The notes under the pieces were generated by a model, which was given only the letters and a program-made list of their open reading frames with translations, was not told where the DNA came from and made no database searches. Both the position numbers and the translations under genes were made by a program. From Oopsacas minuta (lineage: Eukaryota; Porifera; Hexactinellida; Lyssacinosida; Leucopsacidae), in contig JAKMXF010000299.1 of assembly GCA_024704765.1 (NCBI GenBank), positions 124,001-188,000 of the forward strand: 64,000 bases of DNA, written 5' to 3'. Of this stretch, positions 48,774 to 59,100 are shown piece by piece; positions within the stretch are counted from its first letter, which is position 1; every line of letters begins with the position of its first letter.

Positions 48774-50122
48774 CACTGTTAATTACAAGTGAACAGTATG
48801 TACTTATTGATTGCAGTTCTAAATTCTTATCTATCAAAGAGAGTTTCACACCTCGTTTTTGCATGCGTAGCCATTAGTAAATTATACATTGCAGTTATCG
48901 GACAAAAGTATTTTCCTTTAGCGTGTTAATAGCCAGAGGGAGGATAGCTAGAATAGTTTAGTCATTGTACATAGATTTAAATCAATATCCTCCTACTGTA
49001 TTTTATAAACTGGATTAAGTTTCTTATTCAATAATTGTCTGATTACCCAGCAGGTGGATATATTAATTAATTAATTCGATATTATTCGATATTGACACGC
49101 CCTTAACTCCATGTAGTAAACAGTACATAATGCAGGTTGGTGCATAATTCTACAAAGCTGGTATTTTGGAGGTTTTTCAGTAATCGAGACAAAACAACAG
49201 TTAATTTGTAAGTTATGTGCTATATATATTGCTTACAAGTCCTTTTACATTAGACAGCAAACTTCAATACATTTTACTAATTCTAGTAGAATTGCACTAT
49301 TGGAGCATTGTATAGTTTACTTAAATTACGTTACATGCTCGATAAAACGTTTGCATTTCCTACTTCCTGGGAAGACAAGTAGCTTATGGCTTGATTAATT
49401 TGATTATGTCTATGCAAAATCACATTATTTAACCTTATACATATTGATAATATCATAGAGTATTTCTTTCAAGTGTAGAATATTATCAGCACCGCATTGG
49501 GATTCAATTTTGTTCAATATAGAACCTTGCTTACGCACATACACACAACATACAAGTGTGTCTTAAGATTGAAATGTCAGTGTTACACAACCATTGGTAT
49601 GCCATAGTTTAGATATATAAGTATGATTTGGATGTTGCAATATTTTAAATATTTTTGAATTTATTAATATAAGCCATTTTTGGCTACTGAATGTGAAATA
49701 TTTGATTTCCAAGTATATATAGAGCAATTCCTGAAATATCACGTTCATAGTATGCCAAGAGTAATAACAATATCTCTCATTACTGATAAAGTTAGACGTG
49801 TTAGATTCCTTAAATCTCTGCGAAATTTAAATATACATATCCTCAAGTGAAAATTAATAATCCCTCAATCTGCAATAATTTTAATTCCGGATTTATCCCA
49901 TTAATTATTCCACTCAATTATTCTGTTGCTAAATTTGATGAATTAATTATCAATTTATTTCAATGCATATGCTACTGTAACGCGATTGAATCATTTTCTC
50001 TTTAAAGTACAGACTTCAACCTGTCTACTATATAAGAGCAGATCAGGTTTGGTGGAATAGAATACGTGAGGGAGATTTAACTTGTATTTGTCTGTATATT
50101 TCCTTGTTTATTTGCGATAATT
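48774..50122. other. Longest gene-free stretch of the window
   Basis: 1349 bp between CENPJ and OSBP. It contains a local direct repeat (GATATTATTCGATATTG near 49078-49095) and a (TTAA)n run before it. No convincing ORF: the 61-codon minus ORF at 49563-49748 is AT-driven. It may carry the OSBP promoter and any non-coding first exon, since no acceptor-like AG sits near the OSBP ATG. Confidence 0.4.
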
Positions 50123-53100
50123 ATGACTACAAAACCGAAAAAACGATTTAGTATAACCTTTGATAAGAAGAGTGATATGGCAGCTGCGAACGTGACGTCA
50201 CCAACTCAAATCAATGACATCGCGCTTGTACGTCCTTCCAACTTTACAATACAAAAGCTCATTAAATCTCAATCTAAATGTCATCCAAATAATACGTCTG
50301 TGACGGTGCCAGACATTCCACCGGGGCCTATACCTCTACCTATACATTTATATGACGGTCTGGTTAAGAGGAGCTGGTTATGGAAATGGACAAATTATAT
50401 TCAAGGTTATCAGAAACGTTGGTTCGTATTAGACGAAGGTACTCTATCTTACTATAGATCGAAGGAGGAGATATCGCATAGCTGTAGAGGAACAATTAAT
50501 CTATCTGGAGCTTATATTGAAACGATGAACAGGACTTATTTCGTTGTCCGTAATGGTACAAGCCAAGTTTTCCATCTGAAGGCATCGAGTGAAAACGAAA
50601 AGCAAGAATGGGTTACAGTACTAAATGCAGCAAAGAGTCGTGTGAGTTTATTTACTAAATATCTAACAATACCATTTTATTCTCATAAATATATACATGT
50701 AGGCAATCAGGATATCTGATATCATTGAAGAAGATGTTACTCCGAATCGGTACAGAGAGATTGAGAGCGAACCTCTAGAAGAAAACCCCCTTGATAATCT
50801 CCAAGTGAAGCTACTGGATCTACAGAACAATTATGAGAGTCTTCAAAGAAAAGGACAGCAATTATCACAGGTTATCAATACAGGAGATACATTGGAGCAT
50901 CTTAGCCCTGTGTTGAAAGAGAAGTTCACTCTATACTCTCTTACAGCCAGATCGTTACTCCAGAAAGCTAACGAGTACTATGAAACTGCTACTGAGATGT
51001 TTAGCAAGTAAGTTGAAACGTGTCAGAAATTCCTTAGTTTTATGCTTAACTGCTTAGAAATAAATACCACATGGAAATATTAAAATTTACACGAATAACT
51101 GTATGTACATAGCTGGCTATATTTCTGTGAATACTTAAAGTTCCATGTCGAAAATAAACTAATAGATTGTTCATTGATTCGTAAGATGACTCTATAGTTA
51201 CCAAGAGTTAGGCCATAAGCATTGGGCATGGCATATAGTTAAATAGCTTGTAAATGTAATATGAGACTTCACATATTTATGATAGCATAATATTCATATG
51301 GAAATTCAATGGGGTTAACTTTGAATTCATCTGGAGTGGAATTGTAACGACGTATAAGATAAGTTATTTAAATCCAATAGTGTCACTAGATGGAATTAAT
51401 TAATAATAATAATAATAATAGGGATAGGACAATCCTTTATAAGTTGTAATTTATATAACTTTGAAATAATTTATATTCGTATTTCAGGTGTCAAATAGCA
51501 TATTTGCAAGACTTACGACAAAGAGAAGAACTGGCTAACGAAATAGAATCTCTAGCTACTCAACTTGTTGAGGTAGAAAAGCGATGTCTAAATAAAGATC
51601 AAGATCATCCCATGGACGACAGTTTAAGCGGTAGTGGCTCAGCTGAACCAATATCAGTCATGACTAACACTGATTCTAACTCTAAACACTCAGCACCCAC
51701 TTATAAGAAATATGTAAAAGAGGATAATTCAGATGATGATGATGATGATGATGAGTTTGTTGATACGTTAAGGTAATTATTATAGCGTTTTAACTGATAC
51801 TTTAATTAAGTTTAACTCCCGTCATATCAAATACGTATATATGGAAATCCCCGCATATATCGAAGTCTGAATTGTACAAATATGGTCCCAAACCTAAGTA
51901 CCAAAACATGAATTTCACAGGTTCTATCGAAGTAATTATCGCGGTCCCTTGAGCTTGGATATAACAGGAGTTGAATGTAATCATATATATATGCATATAT
52001 AGTTACATCCCTGAAAAAGAGAATGATCATCAACTACTCCCACCTTACGGAGAAGATGGTTGGAAAGATAGTATACCGACAGGATTAGAATCATATGCAG
52101 ATAGTAATGGGCTAAGCTCTGATGAAGGATCTATACATTTCTATCAACCAGGACCTGAAGGTCTAGACAGACATCTTAAGACCCCTGAGGAGCCTACATT
52201 GAATTTCATGCAAAACCCAAATCCAGCTCCAACTCTTGCGAACAGAAGACAGTCTATTACACCAAAACCAAATGTCAAGTAAGTACAGTGAAAACCTCTA
52301 CAGACGGGGTAGGATTTTTCGGCTTCCCTGACATCCGGTTTATAGAGATTACACTGAATTTCTAAGTGCTAATAAATTATTTGAAAAATTTATATGACTC
52401 TTATATTGTATGTAGAATGAGCTATTGGGGAATCTTAAGAAACTGTATTGGAAAAGATCTCTCCAAGATTCCAATGCCAGTACATTTTAATGAACCTCTC
52501 TCATTCTTACAGAGAATGGTAGAAGAATTTGAGTACAGTAGAATACTTGATACAGCAGCTACAATAAAGGATCCGTTAGAACAGCTCTGTTTCGTAGCAG
52601 GCTTTACTGTAAGCTCTTACAGTACTACAATCAATAGAACTACAAAACCGTTTAACCCTCTGTTAGGAGAAACATACGAGTGTGATCGTAGACACGAGAT
52701 GGGATGGAGAGTATTGATGGAACAGGTATACACTTATTCTCATTAAAAGTACAGAGCATTATTCGGCTTCCCTGGTACCTCATTTGTGGAGGTTACGTTG
52801 TATAGCCAAATTTTGCTTAATTAAATAACTCTAATTAAATTTCCTCAATGTTTCGTGTAGGTATCTCACCATCCCCCAGCACTCGCCGTGCATGCAGAAC
52901 ACAAGGATTGGGTACATTGGCAAGATTTCACAGCCTCAAGCAAATTCCGCGGGAAATATCTAACCATTATCCCTCATGGTGTGGGTCATCTCGCATTCTA
53001 TAACACAGGGAACCATTATACCTGGAGAAAGGTTACAACTACTGTACATAACATTATTGTAGGGAAGCTATGGATAGATCAACATGGAGAGATGGAAATT

Positions 53101-53792
53101 ATTAACCATAAAACAAGGGATAGATGTGTTTTGAAATATATCGCATACAGGTTCGTTTTTTGGTGGATAATAATTATAAACAGAAATTATATATTTGTAT
53201 TTTTAGTTATTTTTCTCGCGAAAAACATAGAAGAGTTACTGGTACGGTTTACGACGCGAATAAAGTGAAGAAATTCGTTCTACGCGGTTTTTGGGATGAA
53301 TTAATGGAGTATGCTCCTGTAACCATAGGTCTTGATGGGGAACAAATAATCGGTGATTATCAAAACTGTTGGACACGAGCAGAACTAAATCTACACGAAA
53401 CTATGTATAATTTCTCACATTTTAATATGCAGCTAAATGAAATGGAACAAGGGATAGCGCCAACCGATTCAAGATTACGACCTGACCAGAGGAAAATGGA
53501 AGATGGAGATTTTGACAAAGCTAATCAAGTAAAAGCTTTACTCGAAGAGAAGCAAAGAGCAAAACGTCGCGAGAGAGAAGCTCTTGCTCTAAAGGCTCTG
53601 CAACATGAACAGAAAGGAGAATTCGAAGAAGCAAAAAAATGCCGAGAGGAGTCTGAATACAAACCATACTGGTTCGAGAAAGATTTCGATCCTTGCACAA
53701 ACACGCTTGTTCACACCTATAAGGGCGGGTATTGGGAGGCCAAAGAGTCTTGTGGATTCAATAATATCAAGACACCAGATATATATTTATAG
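50123..53792 (+). CDS. OSBP: Oxysterol-binding protein (OSBP/OSBP2 type)
   Basis: OSBP exchanges sterol and PI4P at ER-Golgi contacts. Exons 50123-50641, 50703-51007, 51488-51772, 52003-52278, 52416-52725, 52861-53150 and 53207-53792 encode 856 aa (human 807). The PH domain is about residues 75-172 (GLVKRSWLWKWTNYIQGYQKRWFVL). Coiled coil follows. A FFAT-like VAP-binding motif, EFVDTL, is preceded by seven Asp. The ORD begins at about 470 and carries the signature EQVSHHPP split by intron 5 (EQ|VSHHPP), KPFNPLLGETYE and SRLRPDQRKMEDGD. Three successive introns (3, 4, 5) contain MITE-like elements. Confidence 0.92.
51811..51976. repeat. MITE-like element, family A (degenerate), in OSBP intron 3
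   Basis: Left end TTTAACTCCCGTCATATC and right end (GGATATAACAGGAGTTGAAT) are diverged copies of the family A ends. The interior has an ATCGAAGT repeat of the end motif, suggesting nested or partial duplication. Confidence 0.6.
52286..52356. repeat. MITE-like element, family C, in OSBP intron 4
   Basis: About 71 bp: left CAGTGAAAACCTCTACAGAC, right end (TATAGAGATTACACTG) inverted, with a GTAGGATTTTTCGGCTTCCC core shared with the other family C copies. It starts seven bases after the donor. Confidence 0.7.
52752..52800. repeat. Truncated family C element in OSBP intron 5
   Basis: About 49 bp. The right end (TTTGTGGAGGTTACGTTG, TA) and core TTCGGCTTCCCTGGTACCTC match the other family C copies; the left arm is shortened. 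Confidence 0.65.
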
Positions 53793-54209
53793 CCAGCCAT
53801 CCAATACAAACCTATCTAAGTACTTTATATTACAATAGTTTGGTAATGGCAATGGAAGGCAATAAAGCACTGAAGTTCAAGTCTATCTTTGGTGTATATA
53901 TTTGACAGTCACTGAGCTAGTAGTTGTGATAATTTTGATCAGTAAGTATACATTTTGTTGATCTATTAAATTGTTTTACGAGTATACATATATTAATATA
54001 CATACGGTCCATGCCTGTTGTTGTAATGATTCGTCATTTTCATACACTATATATCAATTGTTTAGCTAATAGCAAGGATTGTATGCAATTATTCACCAGA
54101 ATATGATATATATTGGCATATTAATTAACTTGTACTGTCAGTAAGTTCAAAATTAGAATTTATTATCAAGGATAAAGCATTCAATACTATTTGCTATGTC
54201 CACTTTATT
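53793..54209. other. 3' flank of OSBP, no gene seen
   Basis: 417 bp, AT-rich, between OSBP and the death-effector-like locus on the other strand. Nothing supportable beyond expected UTR sequence. Confidence 0.3.
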
Positions 54210-54793
54210 TACCATTTCAAAGGCTTGTTTAAGTATATTCAAGGCTAATGATAGTCTTTTGATAGAGATCTATAGAAATCGATATTATCTTCCATTTCTT
54301 GTAATTCTGAGTTAGGAATTATATCCTCAAAACATGTTTTTATTGTGTTGAACACATCTGCATCAATATCACTAGTTCTCTCTAGAAGAAATGAGCGGAG
54401 TTTCGGTCAGCATCCATGGTTTTCGGTTGTCCATTTTCCTGTGAGTTTACAATATCTTTGTAAAATAATTCATCCAAATTCTTCAATTCTGCATCTGAGG
54501 TTAAAATATCTTCAATTTCTTCTGATAAAACGCATTTATTACAACATTCTAAGTATTCACTTAATAATTTTAAACATAGTCTATGTTCTTTAGATAATAA
54601 TTGCATCATTTTTAGACTTGCTAAACTTTGCTTCTCAAAACGTTCTCCCACTCTCTTGCATTTATCCTGAATAAAAGGCTAATCTCCTCAGATCCTTTCT
54701 GTCTAGTTTGTCCACTAATTGGATTAGTTTGATATTTAGACCGATTTTAGCTTGTAAAGTACCAATATGACTCGGGTAAGATAGACTAGCCAT
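54210..54793 (-). pseudogene. Frameshifted death-effector-domain-like locus
   Basis: From ATG 54793 the minus strand encodes about 43 residues ending DKLDRKDLRRLAFYSG then stop. Skipping one base, the next frame continues DKCKRVGERFEKQSLASLKM and runs to 54382. A second shift of frame near 54395 opens RKLRSFLLERTSDIDADVFN, ending at 54210. The helical pattern of the first two pieces (LxxLxxxLDxxDLxxLxF, then a basic helix and L-rich helices) recalls death effector domains of FADD and caspase-8. A 49-nt GT-AG segment in the first break would drop conserved residues, so I favour frameshifts in a decayed gene or sequence errors. DED proteins are apoptotic adaptors. The assignment is tentative. 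Confidence 0.4.
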
Positions 54794-55000
54794 TGTATAA
54801 TTGTAAACTAGAAATCCCATTAGTCGTAAATAATATTGCGATTATTCTCTACTCTAAATTCATTGGTTGAAACTCTCCGTATTTTTGTATAATTTATTCC
54901 GATTATCATCACGTATTCTTGAGCATATCATCATACTTCTGGTGAACTTCGGACTGTGGAAACAGAGTGAAAATATATAGAGCGAATTCGTAGATCCCAA

Positions 55001-55029
55001 CCAGAACCTGGCGTCTCGCCAGGTTCTGG
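55001..55029. repeat. Perfect 13-bp-stem hairpin with 3-base loop
   Basis: CCAGAACCTGGCG, loop TCT, then the exact complement. It extends one further A-T pair to 55000/55030. It is GC-rich against an AT-rich background and lies in the 459-bp gap (54794-55252) before the Cys-rich gene. No other copy was noticed in the window. Confidence 0.9.
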
Positions 55030-55140
55030 TGGTTGTGAAGAATCATATAATGGCTGAGATTTCAATTTTCACCCCAGAAAAACCGGAGACTCACGGGTAA
55101 GGAGTGAGAGTTGGCATCTCTGCGAATTCCTAATCCAATA

Positions 55141-55217
55141 CAAATGAACCTCCACAAACGTTGAAACGGGGTAGCATTTTTGGGGTCCCTGGCATCTCGT
55201 TTGTGGAGGTTACACTG
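55141..55217. repeat. MITE-like element, family C, upstream of the Cys-rich gene
   Basis: 77 bp flanked by TA. Left AAATGAACCTCCACAAACG, right end CGTTTGTGGAGGTTACACTG; core GGGGTAGCATTTTTGGGGTC. It ends 35 bp before the ATG at 55253, so it is in the promoter or 5' leader. Confidence 0.8.
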
Positions 55218-55252
55218 TAATTGACATTTCAACTATTTCTAAAAACAGCGTG

Positions 55253-56041
55253 ATGGCTGCATATGGTGGAATATGCAGTAGCTGCAAAGTAAGACGATCT
55301 AATCCTGGTTACAAATGGTGTGTTGAATGTTACAATTACAGCAAAAATAAACTTCCTTCTATACAATGCAAGAATTGTGGCAAACCTCCAAATCCTGGCT
55401 TTGACCTCTGTGAAAATTGCTATCGTAAAGGATTAGAAGCAAACGGGCCTCTTCAAATATCCTGTATTTTGTGCAATAAATCTTGGGCAGAGCCAAATGC
55501 AGATTTATGTAGACAATGTTTGGATTTATTTGCCAACGAAACAGGACCTCAATTAACACAGCAATCGTGTAATAAGTGTACCATAAACATAGCTACTCCG
55601 GGATTCCCTATGTGCGAGGGTTGTCACAGTCGGGAGCAGTTACAGAGGATATATCCATACTATCAACCTTATGCTAACGGTTATGCATCAATGCAAATGC
55701 CTTACCCTATCCCTCAATACACGAGACCTGCACATCACCAGCAATTACCACCAATGACTTACACTCAGGCATATCCCTATCAAAATACAGAGGTTCCAGC
55801 TGCCCAAGATAAAGATGTCAAAAGTCTACTAGACATGGGATCTACACACGTTAATACAAAAGAGAAAAAAGAGAAGGAAGATCGACCGTCTTCCGGTGAA
55901 GCTAGTGACTACCATTGCATATGTCCTCAATGCTATAGCGACACAAGTAGAATTGATCTGTTCTACTGTGTGCATTGTTTTGATAATGTTGTAGAAGGAA
56001 AGGATATCTGTAGAGATTGTACAACAGAGAAGATAAAATAA
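55253..56041 (+). CDS. Cys-rich protein with tandem zinc-ribbon-like CxxC repeats
   Basis: A single exon of 262 aa. Four repeats of CxxC-(9-10)-Pro-(Gly/Asn)-(3)-CxxC occupy residues 1-125: CSSC/CVEC, CKNC/CENC, CILC/CRQC and CNKC/CEGC. Each could bind one zinc as a small zinc ribbon. A Tyr/Pro/Gln-rich linker (about 130-190), a Lys/Glu-rich segment, and a C-terminal set (CPQC, CVHC, CRDC) follow. I do not recognise the family. Start is ATG 55253 (the frame opens with GTG at 55250), preceded by TTTCTAAAAACAG four bases upstream. The neighbour C2CD3 starts only 136 bp after its stop on the same strand. Confidence 0.7.
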   Translation: MAAYGGICSSCKVRRSNPGYKWCVECYNYSKNKLPSIQCKNCGKPPNPGFDLCENCYRKGLEANGPLQISCILCNKSWAEPNADLCRQCLDLFANETGPQLTQQSCNKCTINIATPGFPMCEGCHSREQLQRIYPYYQPYANGYASMQMPYPIPQYTRPAHHQQLPPMTYTQAYPYQNTEVPAAQDKDVKSLLDMGSTHVNTKEKKEKEDRPSSGEASDYHCICPQCYSDTSRIDLFYCVHCFDNVVEGKDICRDCTTEKIK

Positions 56042-56177
56042 TATATTACTATTTACAGCGAATTGAGAGTTGCTTTTTCCTGTTTAAACAGAATAATCCT
56101 ACGTATATACTTATGTATTTTCTATTATTTTTTGCTAAATATTAATATTAGAAAACATATTTTTAACATTTTCCAGT

Positions 56178-59100
56178 ATGCCTAAAATTTCTAAGCCAGA
56201 TAAGGCAACAGTAGGACGAAGTAGAAAAGTGACGATTATAAGTCCAAAGAAAAATACGGGAAGGAAATCAATAAAACGTAAGAAAAAGAAAACATTAAAG
56301 ATATCTGGAAAATCTCTCACTTCTATACAAACTGTTGTAACCGGTACAGTTGAACCTTGCACTCTACCCCCTTCAGTGCAAGGACCCTTGAGGGGAACAT
56401 TGGTATTTACTATTGGACAATTAGATTGGAGACTGCCAATAAACCCACCAGAAAGTCTAGCAATCAGGTAGGGAATATCATACAAAATTTCCATGACCAA
56501 CCCTTATTTAATCAACATTCTTTCTTGTAGATTGCGTTGGTGGGGAGAGTCTTGTCACAAGATACTCTACCCTCCAATAATTCACGAAGGACAGATAATA
56601 CAATCTATCAATACAAACCCAATATGCAGTAAGTTAATACAAACAATATTGCGATATATTATACACACATTATTGATCTTTTGGTCTTTTTTCTTGTACC
56701 TGTTGATTGAGTAGGAACCACTGGTAAGTACAAGGGAGTATCGGTATCAAACAGCCAGTTATACCAAATGTTATTATGAAAAAGTACCATAAGAATTGTA
56801 CGAGTGTTAGATCTTGTAGAAATTCTATCATCTTTGTATAAATCTAATCACAAATATTAATACATTAATACTGTTGTATTCATTTGGGTGGATTTGATAT
56901 ATTCGAATTTGATGTATATTTTATATATAATATAAATACTAGTATATACTAAAATCTCTTTTTCTTATACTTGTTACGATATCCAAATTTCCCTCTCCTC
57001 CTAGCTATCTGTAGTTTAGTGAATCTAGTCTTATTATAACGCTGAAATTCTGCGTCAGCTAATAGCTCTTCTACCATTGTACTTTTTCTAGCTTTTTTAG
57101 GCAATCTGCTAGAATAGAATTCTCCTGGTCCTTCTATTAGCCTTCCTATCTGGAAGAACTTCGGTCTTTTCTTCTTTCCCCTCTTTTCGTTGTAGTAGCG
57201 CTTCGGATCTAATGAACCTCTCATTTCTAGGACTTTCAGTTCATTTTCTAGCTCCTCAGTCATTTCTGGTGCTCGCATCTCATGCCAACCTTATACATGT
57301 GAAAAAACGTATAAATTAATGCTACTAATCCCTGAAATAATTATACATAATCTATCAAAAATCTTAAGAGAAATTTAGCTCCCTTTTTTCAAATTTGTTT
57401 AGCTCCAATGGAATATATGTATATCTTAATACAAATTTTCATTGAATATAATTACCTTTCCCTGTTTTTTGTTGCCTTTCTTCTCTTCTCTGTCTTTTCA
57501 GTTTATATTTACTCACTCTTAGAGGGGGTACATACTCTTTCTGCATAAAATCCGGAGTAATTATACTCTTCTTTAGAATAGAATCACCGTTATTTTCGTG
57601 TTCACCATCACTCATCAATTGCAATCTCTCAAAAGCTTGCTCAGCTTCACTTGGGTCGTAACTAATTAGATTTGGGATTTCTAAGTTGTACTGGATGTTT
57701 GGTACTTCTAGAAACTTCGTCTTCTCTGACAAACCTGGACCTAACTCCATTACTATCAAGATAAACATAATTAAATTGTGTTTTAAAAGCTTGAAATTTG
57801 TCATTTATTATTTGCTAAATATTTAGTGAATTATTCCAACAATTTGTTAAGTTTTCTTGGCATTTTCGGCTGCATCTTTTTCTCTATGTAACTGTCTCTT
57901 TCCTTGTCCTCTTACTCGGAGTTTGCCAGCCTTCTCTCTCTCACTGAAAAACCAATCTCTAGTATCGTAATGCTCATCGTAGTAAAATCCCATAGCTCTC
58001 ATTTTCAAGAGCAAGTTGTCCAGCTTCTTGAAAGGAGGGTAGAACTTCTCAAGCTCCATCTCCCAAGGACGACGTGCGAATAACCGCGAAATTCTCAAAT
58101 CTTGATTAGGTCTTACCACCTCTCCGAAAATGATTTTTCTCAGACGAGACATACGTAAGTTGTATTGTTGAAGTGATCTCGACATATTATCTAATTCTCT
58201 AAAAATATTTTGCATATTTTCAACTAACTTAGCAACCAAAATTATTAATAATTATTCTAATTATGTGTAATCTATTTCTATATAGAAATATTTAAGTGAT
58301 ATATTATTTATGAAGCAGTCCCCTTTATAGGAGGGTATTTAGGTTTTTTCTTTTTAACATCCTCCAATGGTTCATCCCCCTCATCATCTTCCTTGCTGCC
58401 TGTCACGAATTCCCTTTTGATTTCATCCGAAGTGAAGAAAGCACTGCTCACGTCTGGATAAGTGAATTTCCCTTCTGCAAGCAAAACATAAGCTACTTTC
58501 TTATCTGGGAATTTATGTTTCTTAGTTTGAAAAGATCCTTTTGGTATAATTTCCAATGTTTGACCTAATAACAACACACTAAGATTTTAAACAAAACCTA
58601 TATATTAAACGTACCAACCTAATTTTATCATTGTATTAACTTTCTTGACTTTCAGTCCGTATATCTGTTCCAAATAATTCTTAATCTCAAACTTTGAGAA
58701 CTTCATATCAACATGGAATACAACTACATTATCCGCAACAGGTCTATACGGTCTCACCATATATATATTCTGTTCTGGCATTAGGATAAACTTTGATAGT
58801 CTGTACGTAAGATCATATGGATCTGAATTTTCATCAGTTTTTTGTTGGTACTTTCGAGTTATAGGTTTAGCCACACAACTCAATAGAAACTTATTATTCT
58901 GTCTAAGTACTTGCAACATACTTTTCTAGGCACAAACTATGCTATCAAATCAGGACCAAAACAGTTTAAAACGTATCTACAAGATACAGGCTCACTAATG
59001 CTCGATGCACTAGAAGATCAGGGAAAAGTAAAGAAACTAATTGCACAAGGAAGTATTGTTAATATTGAGACATTACTAGAGAAGGTAAGCTTACATCCAC

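Noticed and set aside
51403-51420. (AAT)n run in OSBP intron 2 as a feature of interest
   Set aside because: Simple repeat expected in AT-rich introns; no further signal.
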